Below are positions 26,243 through 34,312 of a stretch of DNA of 64,000 nucleotides, in pieces. Numbering within the stretch: the stretch's first letter is position 1; every line of letters begins with the position of its first letter. The DNA is taken from the NCBI GenBank assembly GCA_003014445.1, contig PYGH01000004.1, forward strand, positions 1 through 64,000, read 5' to 3'. This stretch comes from Fusobacterium naviforme (lineage in GTDB: Bacteria; Bacillota; Clostridia; Lachnospirales; Lachnospiraceae). Made by a program: the position numbers and the translations under genes. The notes below the pieces were generated by a model. The model saw nothing but the letters and a program-made list of their open reading frames with translations, ran no database searches and was not told the DNA's origin.

Positions 26243-27106
26243 ATGATTCAGGATATTGCTCCTAAAAAATACCATGTAGAATACAGAACGGATCGAAAGC
26301 CTGCAGAGAGCTCATCGCTGATGATATGCGGAAACGAGGGCATACTGGTGAAAAAAGAGGGAGAGGCCGAACGGCTTCCCCGCTTTTCCGACTTCACCGC
26401 GGCCGGAGCTGATTTTTCTGCGCTCACGATACAGGCGCGCTACCTCTTTGCAATCGACGAACAGCTCTACTTTCTGCTTCCCCGCTCTACGATCCCCGGA
26501 GGTCTGCTCTCTGAGGGCTATCGCTTTATGTCCGCTGCGGAGCTCCGGAGCTTCTCTCCACAGCACGAGGCCTTCGCCGCCATCACGGCGACGCAGTTCT
26601 GGCGCTTTTATGACAGCCGAAAGTACTGCGGGCGCTGCGGCTCTCCCATGGTTCATTCGGAGCTGGAGCGCGCCATGGTCTGCAAGCACTGCGGACTCAT
26701 CGAATATCCGAAGATCTCTCCCGCCATCATCGTCGCGGTGACCAACGGGGACAAGCTTCTGCTCACACGCTATACGAGAAACGCCAGCGACTACCGCCGA
26801 AAGGCACTGGTCGCCGGCTTTGTTGAGGTCGGAGAGACCCCGGAGGACACGGTACACCGGGAGGTTCTTGAGGAGACCGGGCTCCATGTCAAAAACATCC
26901 GTCCCTTCCGGACGCAGCCCTGGTCCTTCAGCGACTCGCTGATGATCGGCTTCACCGCGGAGCTGGACGGCTCCGACCACATCACCCTTCAGGAGGACGA
27001 GCTCTGCGAGGCCGCCTTCTACTCCCGCGAGGACGTACCGGACAATCCGAATATGACCAGCGTTGCAAACGAGCTGATGCAGGCATTTAAACGGGGCGAG
27101 TTCTGA
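26243..27106 (+). CDS. nudC: NAD(H) pyrophosphatase / NAD-cap RNA hydrolase NudC
   Basis: The 287-residue Nudix enzyme has a zinc ribbon (YCGRCGSPM...MVCKHCGLIEYPKISPAII), the Nudix box GFVEVGETPEDTVHREVLEETG and the SQPWSF-type NADH motif here as TQPWSFSDSLMIGF. Family members split NADH to NMNH and AMP and can remove NAD caps from RNA. It starts 20 bases after pncB; GAGG lies 12 bases upstream of the ATG, a loose spacing. Its stop codon lies inside the loop of a hairpin terminator. Confidence 0.93.
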   Translation: MIQDIAPKKYHVEYRTDRKPAESSSLMICGNEGILVKKEGEAERLPRFSDFTAAGADFSALTIQARYLFAIDEQLYFLLPRSTIPGGLLSEGYRFMSAAELRSFSPQHEAFAAITATQFWRFYDSRKYCGRCGSPMVHSELERAMVCKHCGLIEYPKISPAIIVAVTNGDKLLLTRYTRNASDYRRKALVAGFVEVGETPEDTVHREVLEETGLHVKNIRPFRTQPWSFSDSLMIGFTAELDGSDHITLQEDELCEAAFYSREDVPDNPNMTSVANELMQAFKRGEF

Positions 27107-27124
27107 ACTCGCCCCCGCTTTCTG
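27093..27124 (+). terminator. hairpin overlapping the nudC stop codon
   Basis: GGGGCGAGTT (27093-27102) pairs with AACTCGCCCC (27106-27115); the TGA at 27104-27106 lies in the tight loop. Only a short TTTC follows, so termination strength is uncertain. Confidence 0.55.
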
Positions 27125-27210
27125 TAGTACACACTTCGACCGTTATTACGCTAAATCTAAAACTCTGTAAAAACACATAGTCTTATATTACATCAAAAGC
27201 AAGCAACATA

Positions 27211-27858
27211 TTATTCATCCCTGTTCTCAGTTGTCGAAGCTTCGGTGGTAGTGGCTTCCAACGGATTGTCTGTTGCATCAGTGTAAATCCACTTTATTGT
27301 ATATTCTTTACCGACAGCATTTCCGATGTTGGTTATGTAATCTTCCAACAAATCTTGTGCTTGTTGTTGCGCACTCGCTAACAATGCTGTATCACTGGCG
27401 GCATTTTCTTGAAGTTTGCTTTGTGCTTCATCAAATGCCTTAACTTCATCTGAAGCATCAACATCGGCAGAGTTTTTAGCTACAATAAACGAATCTTCTG
27501 TCAGCGAGGCTGAATCTACTTTACAGCCAAGAACCTTTGCGGCTGGAAGTGTTATACTAACCTGTGTATCATTAACTTCTATGTTTACTGATGTTATATC
27601 TACACCAAGCTTTACAACTCCGCTATACTCAATCCAAAATTGCTTATCTTTTTTCCACCATAACACTCCTGAAGCATCTTCTTCGTAATATTTGGCAACA
27701 TTATGATAGTAGCACTCCATAACAGCCAGTTCGCAAATGGCTTTCATTTGCGAAACTTCTGGCTCCATATTCAAAGTTTCTTTTTCAGCAGGAGAAGCAC
27801 AAGATACACACATTGCCGAAATTATTACAGTTAAAAATACACTCAAAAATCTTTTCAT
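27211..27858 (-). CDS. DUF4230-family lipoprotein
   Basis: The 215-residue protein has a lipoprotein signal (LSVFLTVIISAMCVSCAS, cysteine near 20). The DUF4230 pattern follows: ELAVMECYYHNVAKYYEED, a WIEYSGVVKLGVDI core, VSITLPAAKVLG, and a helix with QQAQDLLEDYI before a final beta strand. The family is widespread in Firmicutes and has no established function. It is the second gene of a pair; the upstream neighbour (start 28473) is a paralogue with a membrane anchor instead of a lipid anchor. The region is clearly AT-richer than both flanks, indicating insertion between nudC and fbp. The C-terminal tail is Thr/Glu-rich. Confidence 0.75.
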   Translation of the reverse strand: MKRFLSVFLTVIISAMCVSCASPAEKETLNMEPEVSQMKAICELAVMECYYHNVAKYYEEDASGVLWWKKDKQFWIEYSGVVKLGVDITSVNIEVNDTQVSITLPAAKVLGCKVDSASLTEDSFIVAKNSADVDASDEVKAFDEAQSKLQENAASDTALLASAQQQAQDLLEDYITNIGNAVGKEYTIKWIYTDATDNPLEATTTEASTTENRDE

Positions 27859-27873
27859 TATTACAGCGCCTCC

Positions 27874-28473
27874 TTACTCTATCACAAGCGTGTATTCAGC
27901 ATCTAACTGCTCTATGATTGGTTTTGTCAATGCTGTCAAGACATTGATGGCATTTTGCTTCGCCAGTTCATAGATAGCACTTTGTTGCTCACTTTCGTTC
28001 TTAACATCTGCTTCGCACACCTTAAATGCTTGTTGACTAACGGTTGATGTATTGGCTTTTTCATTGTAGAATATGAAATCCAGCGAAGATATATCAACAT
28101 TCACTTCGGTAATATACACTTCGGGAATTGATATGTAGATTTCTTTTGCCTCATCATCAATTTCTACAACAATTTTTTCAAAATCGATACCTGCGTCAAC
28201 CCTTGCTTCGTAAGAAACATAGTAATCAGTTTCTTCGGGATTTTTCTCGTTCATCACTTGTGCGATGCCATTGTAAACAGCCGTAAATGTGGATAGCTCA
28301 CTAACATTGATAATCTTTTCCAATGTGGATACAGTAATTACTTCAACCTTATCTGATGGTTCTTTTTTAACTTGTTGAACTATGAATACAGCGACTATAA
28401 GTAGTATTACGCTCGCAATAACCACAATAATCATAGGCAACGAAAGTTTCTTTTTCGCATCTGTTTTTTTCAT
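27874..28473 (-). CDS. DUF4230-family membrane-anchored protein
   Basis: The 199-residue protein starts MKKTDAKKK followed by one membrane helix (LPMIIVVIASVILLIVAVFIV), leaving the rest outside. The DUF4230 phrases are VSTLEKIINVSELSTFTAVYNGIAQV, YEARVDAGIDFEKI, EIYISIPEVYI, and a closing helix LAKQNAINVLTALTKPIIEQL with the strand AEYTLVIE. It matches the next gene in order of motifs, so the two are likely an ancient duplication acting as a pair. The ATG at 28473 follows AAAGGAGAAGAAGCGT. The 15-base gap to the second gene indicates one operon. Confidence 0.75.
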   Translation of the reverse strand: MKKTDAKKKLSLPMIIVVIASVILLIVAVFIVQQVKKEPSDKVEVITVSTLEKIINVSELSTFTAVYNGIAQVMNEKNPEETDYYVSYEARVDAGIDFEKIVVEIDDEAKEIYISIPEVYITEVNVDISSLDFIFYNEKANTSTVSQQAFKVCEADVKNESEQQSAIYELAKQNAINVLTALTKPIIEQLDAEYTLVIE

Positions 28474-28570
28474 ACGCTTCTTCTCCTTTGTTGGGGTTGA
28501 CCCATTTCTTACAATAGGCATTGTAAATTTTGCGAATTTGTATTGCACACATATATTTTTCTTTTACATA

Positions 28571-28602
28571 AATAAAAAGTGCGCCTACCGAAGCAGACGC
28601 AC
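28571..28602 (-). terminator. intrinsic terminator inside the DUF4230 leader
   Basis: On the minus strand GTGCGTCTGC, loop TTCG, and GTAGGCGCAC (28602-28579) are followed by TTTTTATTT. It lies about 100 bases before the first DUF4230 start, so it either attenuates that operon or ends a small RNA transcribed from near 28770. Confidence 0.75.
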
Positions 28603-28653
28603 AAAAACGCAAACCCCGATAGTCGCCAAACGAACTGAGATAGCAAGAGCCTT

Positions 28654-28725
28654 GCTTATACACAGCGGAATTTGCATTTTTATCAAATTCATTGTGTGTA
28701 TAAGCGCAAAAGGGTATACTACCCC
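28654..28725 (-). ncRNA. candidate structured leader RNA or small RNA
   Basis: GCTTATACACA (28654-28664) pairs with TGTGTATAAGC (28695-28705), an 11-base perfect stem. An inner GAATTT/AAATTC stem (28668-28673 with 28685-28690) extends it. A second small hairpin GGGTA/TACCC occurs at 28712-28724. A terminator follows 50 bases downstream on the minus strand. The set looks like a structured leader, but could also be the end of an IS200/IS605-type element or a MITE. No reading frame explains it. Confidence 0.4.
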
Positions 28726-28814
28726 CCATAGGCTCATTTTTTATCTATTCAGTTAGTTTGGCACAAATATTTTACCACATCTCCTGCCCTGTCTTATGCT
28801 GCATCTCTCCTCTC

Positions 28815-30704
28815 TTACTTCTCCACGCCCTCCGCGATGCTTCCGTCGCGGTAGGCATCCAGAAGCTCGTTCAGGTCCTCGATCTGCTGCGCGATATTCT
28901 TTCCGATATCTGTATCCCCGACCATGACCCGGTAAGGCTCGATCTCAAACTGATTTGCGCGGGACTCGATGTCCGCATTCTCGCTCAGCACCTTCTCCAC
29001 ACTCTCAAACGGCGCGTGCGCCTTGATCCGCATGCCGTGTGAATTGTAGATCAGCGTGTAGCCTGCGATACCCGTGGTCTTGTGATAGGCCTTGGAGAAC
29101 CCCCCGTCGATCACGATGAGCTTGCCCTCCGCCTTGATGGGATTCTCTCCCGAGGAGGCATGTACCGGCGTGTGCCCGTTGATGATGTGGGAGAGATCCG
29201 ACTTCAGTCCGAAATCCCTGAGTATCATGCGGCTGGTATTCTCGGAATCCAAATAGTCGTAGTAGGGATCCTGCGGCTCCTTCCACGCTGCCTTGTCGTC
29301 AATATAGCTGCGTTCAAAGGTCTTCACCACGCGCCCGCACATCGGCGACTTCGGCCCGCCCCAGAGGTACCACATGAAATCAAGATGCTTTTGCTCCCCT
29401 GTGTGGTAAGCCTGACGCGCCACTCGCTCGCAGCAGTCAAAATAAGCCTTTCCCCGGTAGTACTGACCGAAGAAATTCATCTCATCCATCTGGCCCTCCT
29501 CATTCAGCGGCACACAGCCATGAAAGAGAAGGTTGTCATTCATCTTCAGATAAATGCTTCCCACCGAGTAGAGAAACTCTATGTGGCGCTTTAAACGCGG
29601 ACTGCTCATGAAGGCCGTGTGAAAATCATTCACAACCTCCTGCTCCTCCTCGCTCAGCTGATAGGGGTGCTCCCAGTCAACTGTGGGGAATTCCAGCGTA
29701 TTCATCGCATAGCAGTACGCCCCGAGGGTGATGCTCTGATGCTCGCGGTCTATTTTGTCCAGCAAAAGCCTGTCATTCATCTCATACTCCGGGTGCCGCA
29801 GTATGACCTGTCCCTCAAGCTTCATGAGTATCACATTGATGGCCTTCACCATCGCCTTCTTAGAGCTTCCCTCATAATATTTTTCCGCGAAGTTCTGAAG
29901 CCCACGGAGCGGTATTCCGTAGCCGCTCTCCAGCACGCGTATGTTGTCATAGCGCACATTGTTTCGTATCACATTCGCGATGCAGGCATCGCTTCCGCAG
30001 GCTGCCCCCATCCACAGGATATCGTGATTGCCCCACTGAAAATCCAGAGAGTGGTAGTTCATGAGAAGCTCAATGATCTTGTCCGGATCCTCGCCGCGGT
30101 CAAAGACATCTCCCACAATATGCAAATGATCCACCGCGAGGCGCTTGATCAGTGCGGCGAGCGCGATGATAAACTCATCGCCGTTCTGAATACCGACGAT
30201 GGTATCAAGAATTCTCTCATGATAGCCCTGACGGTTATTGTCCTCATCCGGCTGTGCGTGCAGAAGCTCGTCGATGATATAGCCGAATTCCTTCGGCATC
30301 GCTTTTCTCACCTTGGAGCGGGTGTACTTGGAGGACAGCACCCGCGCGATCTCTATCATTTCCCGCAGGGTCTCCCGATACCACTTCGGCGTGATCTTTC
30401 CTTCCGCCCGAAGCCGCCTCAGCTTCTCCTTCGGGTAGTAAATCAGGGTGCGCAGTGCCCTCTGCTCTGCCTCGGAGAGTCTTCCCTCAAAGATCATCTC
30501 AATCTTCTCCCGTATGACGCCGGAGCAGTTGTTCATAATGTGCAGAAAGGCGTGATACTCACCGTGTATGTCGCTCATAAAGTGCTCTGTGCCCTTCGGC
30601 AGATTCATAATCGCCGCAAGGTTTATGATCTCTGTGCATACCGCCTGTATGGTCGGAAATTTCTCCGACAAAAGTGTAAGATACTTCAGCTGTCTCTGAT
30701 CCAT
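28815..30704 (-). CDS. fbp: fructose-1,6-bisphosphatase, class III
   Basis: The 629-residue enzyme hydrolyses fructose 1,6-bisphosphate in gluconeogenesis. It belongs to the Firmicute class III type with a calcineurin-like metallophosphoesterase core: MSDIHGEYHAFLHIM, VGDVFDRGEDPD, QWGNHDILWMGAA and INGHTPVHAS carry the metal-binding Asp, Asn and His residues. Length fits the B. subtilis type. The ATG at 30704 is preceded by GGAGGAGGAT. It follows purD after 41 bases on the same strand, at the end of the nucleotide-synthesis run. Confidence 0.96.
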   Translation of the reverse strand: MDQRQLKYLTLLSEKFPTIQAVCTEIINLAAIMNLPKGTEHFMSDIHGEYHAFLHIMNNCSGVIREKIEMIFEGRLSEAEQRALRTLIYYPKEKLRRLRAEGKITPKWYRETLREMIEIARVLSSKYTRSKVRKAMPKEFGYIIDELLHAQPDEDNNRQGYHERILDTIVGIQNGDEFIIALAALIKRLAVDHLHIVGDVFDRGEDPDKIIELLMNYHSLDFQWGNHDILWMGAACGSDACIANVIRNNVRYDNIRVLESGYGIPLRGLQNFAEKYYEGSSKKAMVKAINVILMKLEGQVILRHPEYEMNDRLLLDKIDREHQSITLGAYCYAMNTLEFPTVDWEHPYQLSEEEQEVVNDFHTAFMSSPRLKRHIEFLYSVGSIYLKMNDNLLFHGCVPLNEEGQMDEMNFFGQYYRGKAYFDCCERVARQAYHTGEQKHLDFMWYLWGGPKSPMCGRVVKTFERSYIDDKAAWKEPQDPYYDYLDSENTSRMILRDFGLKSDLSHIINGHTPVHASSGENPIKAEGKLIVIDGGFSKAYHKTTGIAGYTLIYNSHGMRIKAHAPFESVEKVLSENADIESRANQFEIEPYRVMVGDTDIGKNIAQQIEDLNELLDAYRDGSIAEGVEK

Positions 30705-30745
30705 ATCCTCCTCCAAAGTCTGAAAAGAAATTTCTTGAATCCAGC

Positions 30746-32023
30746 TTAATCCAGCTCCTCCACTGCCTTCGCGATATCGTGACGCATGTATTTATTGCGG
30801 AAGCTGATCCACTCCGTCGCCTCATAGGCCTTGCGTCTCGCCTCCTTGAGGCTCTTCCCAAGCGCTGTGATTCCGAGCACTCTTCCGCCGTTTGTCACGA
30901 TCTGTCCGCTCTCATCCAAGCTGGTTCCCGCGTGGAAGCAGAAGTAGTCCTCCCTGCCGCGGAACTTCTCAAAGCCGTACATGGGGATGCCCTTCTCATA
31001 GGCGAGCGGATAGCCGTCGCTTGCAAGCACCACGCAGACGCAAGCCTCTTTCCTGAATTTCAGCTCTACCTGATCGAGCGTTCCGTCGATACAGGCCTCA
31101 AAGACCTCCACCAGATCATTCTCCATGCGCGGCAGCACCACCTGTGCCTCAGGATCTCCGAAACGCGCATTGTACTCCAGCACCTTCGGTCCGTCCTCCG
31201 TCAGCATGAGGCCGAAAAAGATCACGCCCTTGAATTCACGCCCCTCCGCTGCCATCGCATCCACCGTCTTCTGGTATACATGCTTCCGGCAGAAGGCATC
31301 AACCTCCTCCGTATAGAAAGGACTGGGAGAGAAGTTCCCCATGCCTCCGGTGTTCAGACCCAGATCTCCGTCCTTCGCTCTCTTGTGATCCTGTGCGCTT
31401 GCCATGGTACGTATGGTTTTTCCGTCCACAAAGGAGAGCACGCTCACCTCCCGGCCGGTCATAAACTCCTCAACCACCACGGTATCTCCGGAATCTCCGA
31501 AGGCCTTCTCCACCATGAGGCGGCGTACTCCCTCCACAGCCTCCTCCCGCGTCATGCAGATGAGCACGCCCTTCCCGAGCGCCGGCCCGTCCGCCTTCAG
31601 AACCACCGGAATCCGGCAGTGCTCCACATAACGCAGTGCAGCCTCCGCATCGGTAAAGGTCTCATATTCCGCAGTCGGAATATCATACTTCTTCATCAGC
31701 TCCTTTGAAAACGCTTTGGAGCCCTCCAGGATTGCGGCATTCTTCCGCGGACCAAAGGCCCGGAGCCCGCGCGCCTCAAGCACATCCACCAGTCCCTCGA
31801 TCAGCGGGTCGTCCATACCGACGACCGTCAGATCGATCTGATGCGCCTCGGCAAAATCCGCGATGCGCTGAAACTCCATGACGCCGATCGGCACGCACTC
31901 CGCGACCTCCGCGATGCCCGCATTGCCCGGCGCGCAGTAGAGCTTCTCCACCCGCGGGCTCTGTGCGAGCTTCCAGCAGATCACATGCTCTCTCCCGCCT
32001 CCGCCGACTACCAGTATCTTCAT
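30746..32023 (-). CDS. purD: phosphoribosylamine-glycine ligase
   Basis: The 425-residue ATP-grasp enzyme makes glycinamide ribonucleotide, step 2 of purine synthesis. It starts MKILVVGGGGREHVICWKL, with LVVEEFMTGREVSVL-type ATP-grasp residues and the signature RFGDPEAQVVLPRM. An alternative start eight codons upstream overlaps the purN stop (ATGA), but GGAAGGAG directly before the inner ATG and the family's usual N-terminus favour 32023. It is last of the four pur genes. Confidence 0.97.
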   Translation of the reverse strand: MKILVVGGGGREHVICWKLAQSPRVEKLYCAPGNAGIAEVAECVPIGVMEFQRIADFAEAHQIDLTVVGMDDPLIEGLVDVLEARGLRAFGPRKNAAILEGSKAFSKELMKKYDIPTAEYETFTDAEAALRYVEHCRIPVVLKADGPALGKGVLICMTREEAVEGVRRLMVEKAFGDSGDTVVVEEFMTGREVSVLSFVDGKTIRTMASAQDHKRAKDGDLGLNTGGMGNFSPSPFYTEEVDAFCRKHVYQKTVDAMAAEGREFKGVIFFGLMLTEDGPKVLEYNARFGDPEAQVVLPRMENDLVEVFEACIDGTLDQVELKFRKEACVCVVLASDGYPLAYEKGIPMYGFEKFRGREDYFCFHAGTSLDESGQIVTNGGRVLGITALGKSLKEARRKAYEATEWISFRNKYMRHDIAKAVEELD

Positions 32024-32043
32024 CCTGATCTCCTTCCGGCTGC

Positions 32044-32682
32044 TCATTCCGCATTGTCTGCGCGCAGCTCTTCTTCGTCCGTCCTGACTGCCAGCCTTCC
32101 GTCCGCAATCTCCTCAATGGCCTGCGGAAGCAGAATCCACTCCGCCTCCTCCATGACGCGTCGCTGCAGGATCTCCGGGGTATCTCCGTCTCGCACCGCA
32201 ACGGCCTTCTGCAGCAGGATGGGGCCGCCATCCAGCTCCTCATTCACGATATGAACCGTCGCCCCGGTGATTTTCACACCGCGCCGCAGCGCCTCCTCAT
32301 GTACCCTGAGCCCGTAGCAGCCCTTCCCGCAGAAGCTTGGAATGAGAGACGGGTGGATGTTGATGATGCGTCCGGGAAAGGCCCGTATGAGCTCCGCCGG
32401 AATCTGCACGAGATACCCAGCCAGCACCAGCAACCCGAGCCGCTTCTCCTGAAGCCGCCGAAGCAGCGCATGGTTGAAGCTCTCCCGGTCCGGAAATTCC
32501 GACGGCGAGAGACACTCCGCCTCTATTCCTGCCTTCCGTGCGCGCTCCAGTGCATGCGCGTTTGCATTATTGGAGAGCACGTAGGAGAGCTCCACGTTTT
32601 GCAGGCGTCCTGTGCGCTTCGCATCAATGATCGCCTGCAAATTCGTGCCGCCGCCGCTCACCAGTACGCCGACTCTCAGCAC
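32044..32682 (-). CDS. purN: phosphoribosylglycinamide formyltransferase
   Basis: The 212-residue enzyme transfers a formyl group from 10-formyl-tetrahydrofolate to GAR, step 3 of purine synthesis. It begins [17 protein letters not shown]; the catalytic region shows [13 protein letters not shown] and [16 protein letters not shown]. The start is a GTG at 32682 that overlaps the purM stop (GTGCTGA), a coupled start. The last 20 residues form an acidic tail beyond the usual end. Confidence 0.95.
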   Translation of the reverse strand: MLRVGVLVSGGGTNLQAIIDAKRTGRLQNVELSYVLSNNANAHALERARKAGIEAECLSPSEFPDRESFNHALLRRLQEKRLGLLVLAGYLVQIPAELIRAFPGRIINIHPSLIPSFCGKGCYGLRVHEEALRRGVKITGATVHIVNEELDGGPILLQKAVAVRDGDTPEILQRRVMEEAEWILLPQAIEEIADGRLAVRTDEEELRADNAE

Positions 32683-33701
32683 AGCTCGACTCCCTTCTCT
32701 CCCGCCTCGACAGCACCGATCACAAAGCAGCTGTCTCCCGCAGTGCGAAAGGCCTTCATGGTACGCTCTACATCCGCAGAATCCACCGCGACGATCATAC
32801 CGACTCCCATATTGTAGGTGTTGTACATGACCTTCTCCTCGACCTCGCCCTTTTTCTGCATGAGCTGAAAGATCGGAGGCAGCGCATAGGAGTCCTTGCG
32901 GATCACAGCGCGCACGCCGTCCCTCAGCATACGCGGCACGTTCTCATAAAACCCGCCGCCCGTGATATGACTGCACGCATGGATGCGCACGCCGGCCTCC
33001 TTTGCGGCCTTCAGTGCCTTCACATAAATGCGGGTGGGAGCGAGCAGCACCTCGCCGAGCGTTGCGCCGAGCTCCTCATAGTACGTATTCATGCTCTCCT
33101 CTGTCATGTCAAAGATCTTTCTCACCAGAGAGAAGCCATTGGAATGTATCCCTGTGGATGCAAGCCCGATCAGCACATCGCCCGGCTTCAGAAGCTCGCC
33201 TGTGATGAGATCCTTTTTGTCGCAGACACCGACAGAAAAACCGGCGAGATCATATTCCTCCTCTGGCATCAGTCCCGGATGCTCCGCAGTCTCACCACCG
33301 ATCAGCGCACAGCCCGACTGAAGACAGCCCTCCGCAACACCGGATACAATGGTTGCGATCTTCTCCGGATAGTTCTTCCCACAGGCGATGTAATCCAGGA
33401 AAAACAGCGGCTCTCCGCCCGCACAGGCGACGTCATTCACACACATCGCGACACAGTCAATACCGATCGTGTCGTGCCTGTCCATCAGGAAGGCGATCTT
33501 CAACTTTGTGCCGACACCGTCCGTTCCGGAGAGCAGCACCGGCTCCTCCATTCCCTTAATTGCCTCCATGGAGAAGGCGCCGGAGAAGCCGCCGAGCCCG
33601 CCCAGCACCTCGGGGCGCATGGTGCGCTTCACATATTTCTTCATCAGCTCAACAGACTCGTAGCCCGCCTCAATATCAACACCGGAATTTCTGTAGTCCA
33701 T
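32676..33701 (-). CDS. purM: phosphoribosylformylglycinamidine cyclo-ligase
   Basis: The 341-residue AIR synthetase performs step 5 of purine synthesis with ATP. Features: [19 protein letters not shown] at the N-terminus, [50 protein letters not shown] and [25 protein letters not shown] precedes the ATG. It lies 15 bases after purE. Confidence 0.97.
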   Translation of the reverse strand: MDYRNSGVDIEAGYESVELMKKYVKRTMRPEVLGGLGGFSGAFSMEAIKGMEEPVLLSGTDGVGTKLKIAFLMDRHDTIGIDCVAMCVNDVACAGGEPLFFLDYIACGKNYPEKIATIVSGVAEGCLQSGCALIGGETAEHPGLMPEEEYDLAGFSVGVCDKKDLITGELLKPGDVLIGLASTGIHSNGFSLVRKIFDMTEESMNTYYEELGATLGEVLLAPTRIYVKALKAAKEAGVRIHACSHITGGGFYENVPRMLRDGVRAVIRKDSYALPPIFQLMQKKGEVEEKVMYNTYNMGVGMIVAVDSADVERTMKAFRTAGDSCFVIGAVEAGEKGVELC

Positions 33702-33716
33702 AATGCCTCCTGTCGT

Positions 33717-34226
33717 TTACTTGTTGAGATATGCCTCGTAACCGATTTCCTGAAGTCGCGCGTCCTTCTGCACTACCTCGTTCTTCAGCTCCTCCGCATA
33801 AGCGCAGAGCTTCTGCTCCAGTGCCTCATCCGCAACAGCGAGTATCTTCGCCGCGAGTATGCCTGCGTTCTTTCCGCCATTGATCGCAACTGTAGCACAG
33901 GGAATTCCGCTCGGCATCTGCACGATGGAATAGAGAGAATCCACCCCGCCGAGATCTGAGGTCTTCATCGGAATACCGATCACCGGAAGGCTGAAGAGTG
34001 CCGCACACATGCCGGGAAGATGCGCCGCCTTTCCCGCTCCCGCGATGATCACTCTGTAGCCGCGCGCTCTCGCACTGCGCGCCCAGTCAAAAAACACCTC
34101 CGGCTCGCGATGCGCAGAAATAATCGTCATCTCAAAATCAATGCCCATCTTCTTTAAGAAATCTGCTGCCTGTGCCATCACAGGCATATCTGAATCACTA
34201 CCCATAACAATTCCGACCTTCGCCAT
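33717..34226 (-). CDS. purE: N5-carboxyaminoimidazole ribonucleotide mutase
   Basis: The 169-residue class I PurE shifts the carboxyl group of N5-CAIR to give CAIR. Typical phrases are VGIVMGSDSDMPVM, SAHREP with the catalytic histidine, IAGAGKAAHLPGM and INGGKNAGILAAKIL. AAGGAGGAAGAAC precedes the ATG. No purK lies beside it. The 86-base gap upstream contains no clear promoter. Confidence 0.97.
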   Translation of the reverse strand: MAKVGIVMGSDSDMPVMAQAADFLKKMGIDFEMTIISAHREPEVFFDWARSARARGYRVIIAGAGKAAHLPGMCAALFSLPVIGIPMKTSDLGGVDSLYSIVQMPSGIPCATVAINGGKNAGILAAKILAVADEALEQKLCAYAEELKNEVVQKDARLQEIGYEAYLNK

Positions 34227-34312
34227 GTTCTTCCTCCTTCATTTGAATCCTCAGCCGGGACCATCCCGCCTGCAGCTTCCTCTGTGTTCCGTATCTGCTG
34301 ACTCTGTATCTG

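Noticed and set aside
28654-28705. CRISPR-associated or tracr RNA
   Set aside because: No cas genes or repeat match; a leader or IS200/IS605-type end is more likely.
29619-30749. 376-codon plus-strand frame opposite fbp
   Set aside because: Shadow of the class III FBPase; Cys/His/Leu-rich reverse translation, no ribosome site.
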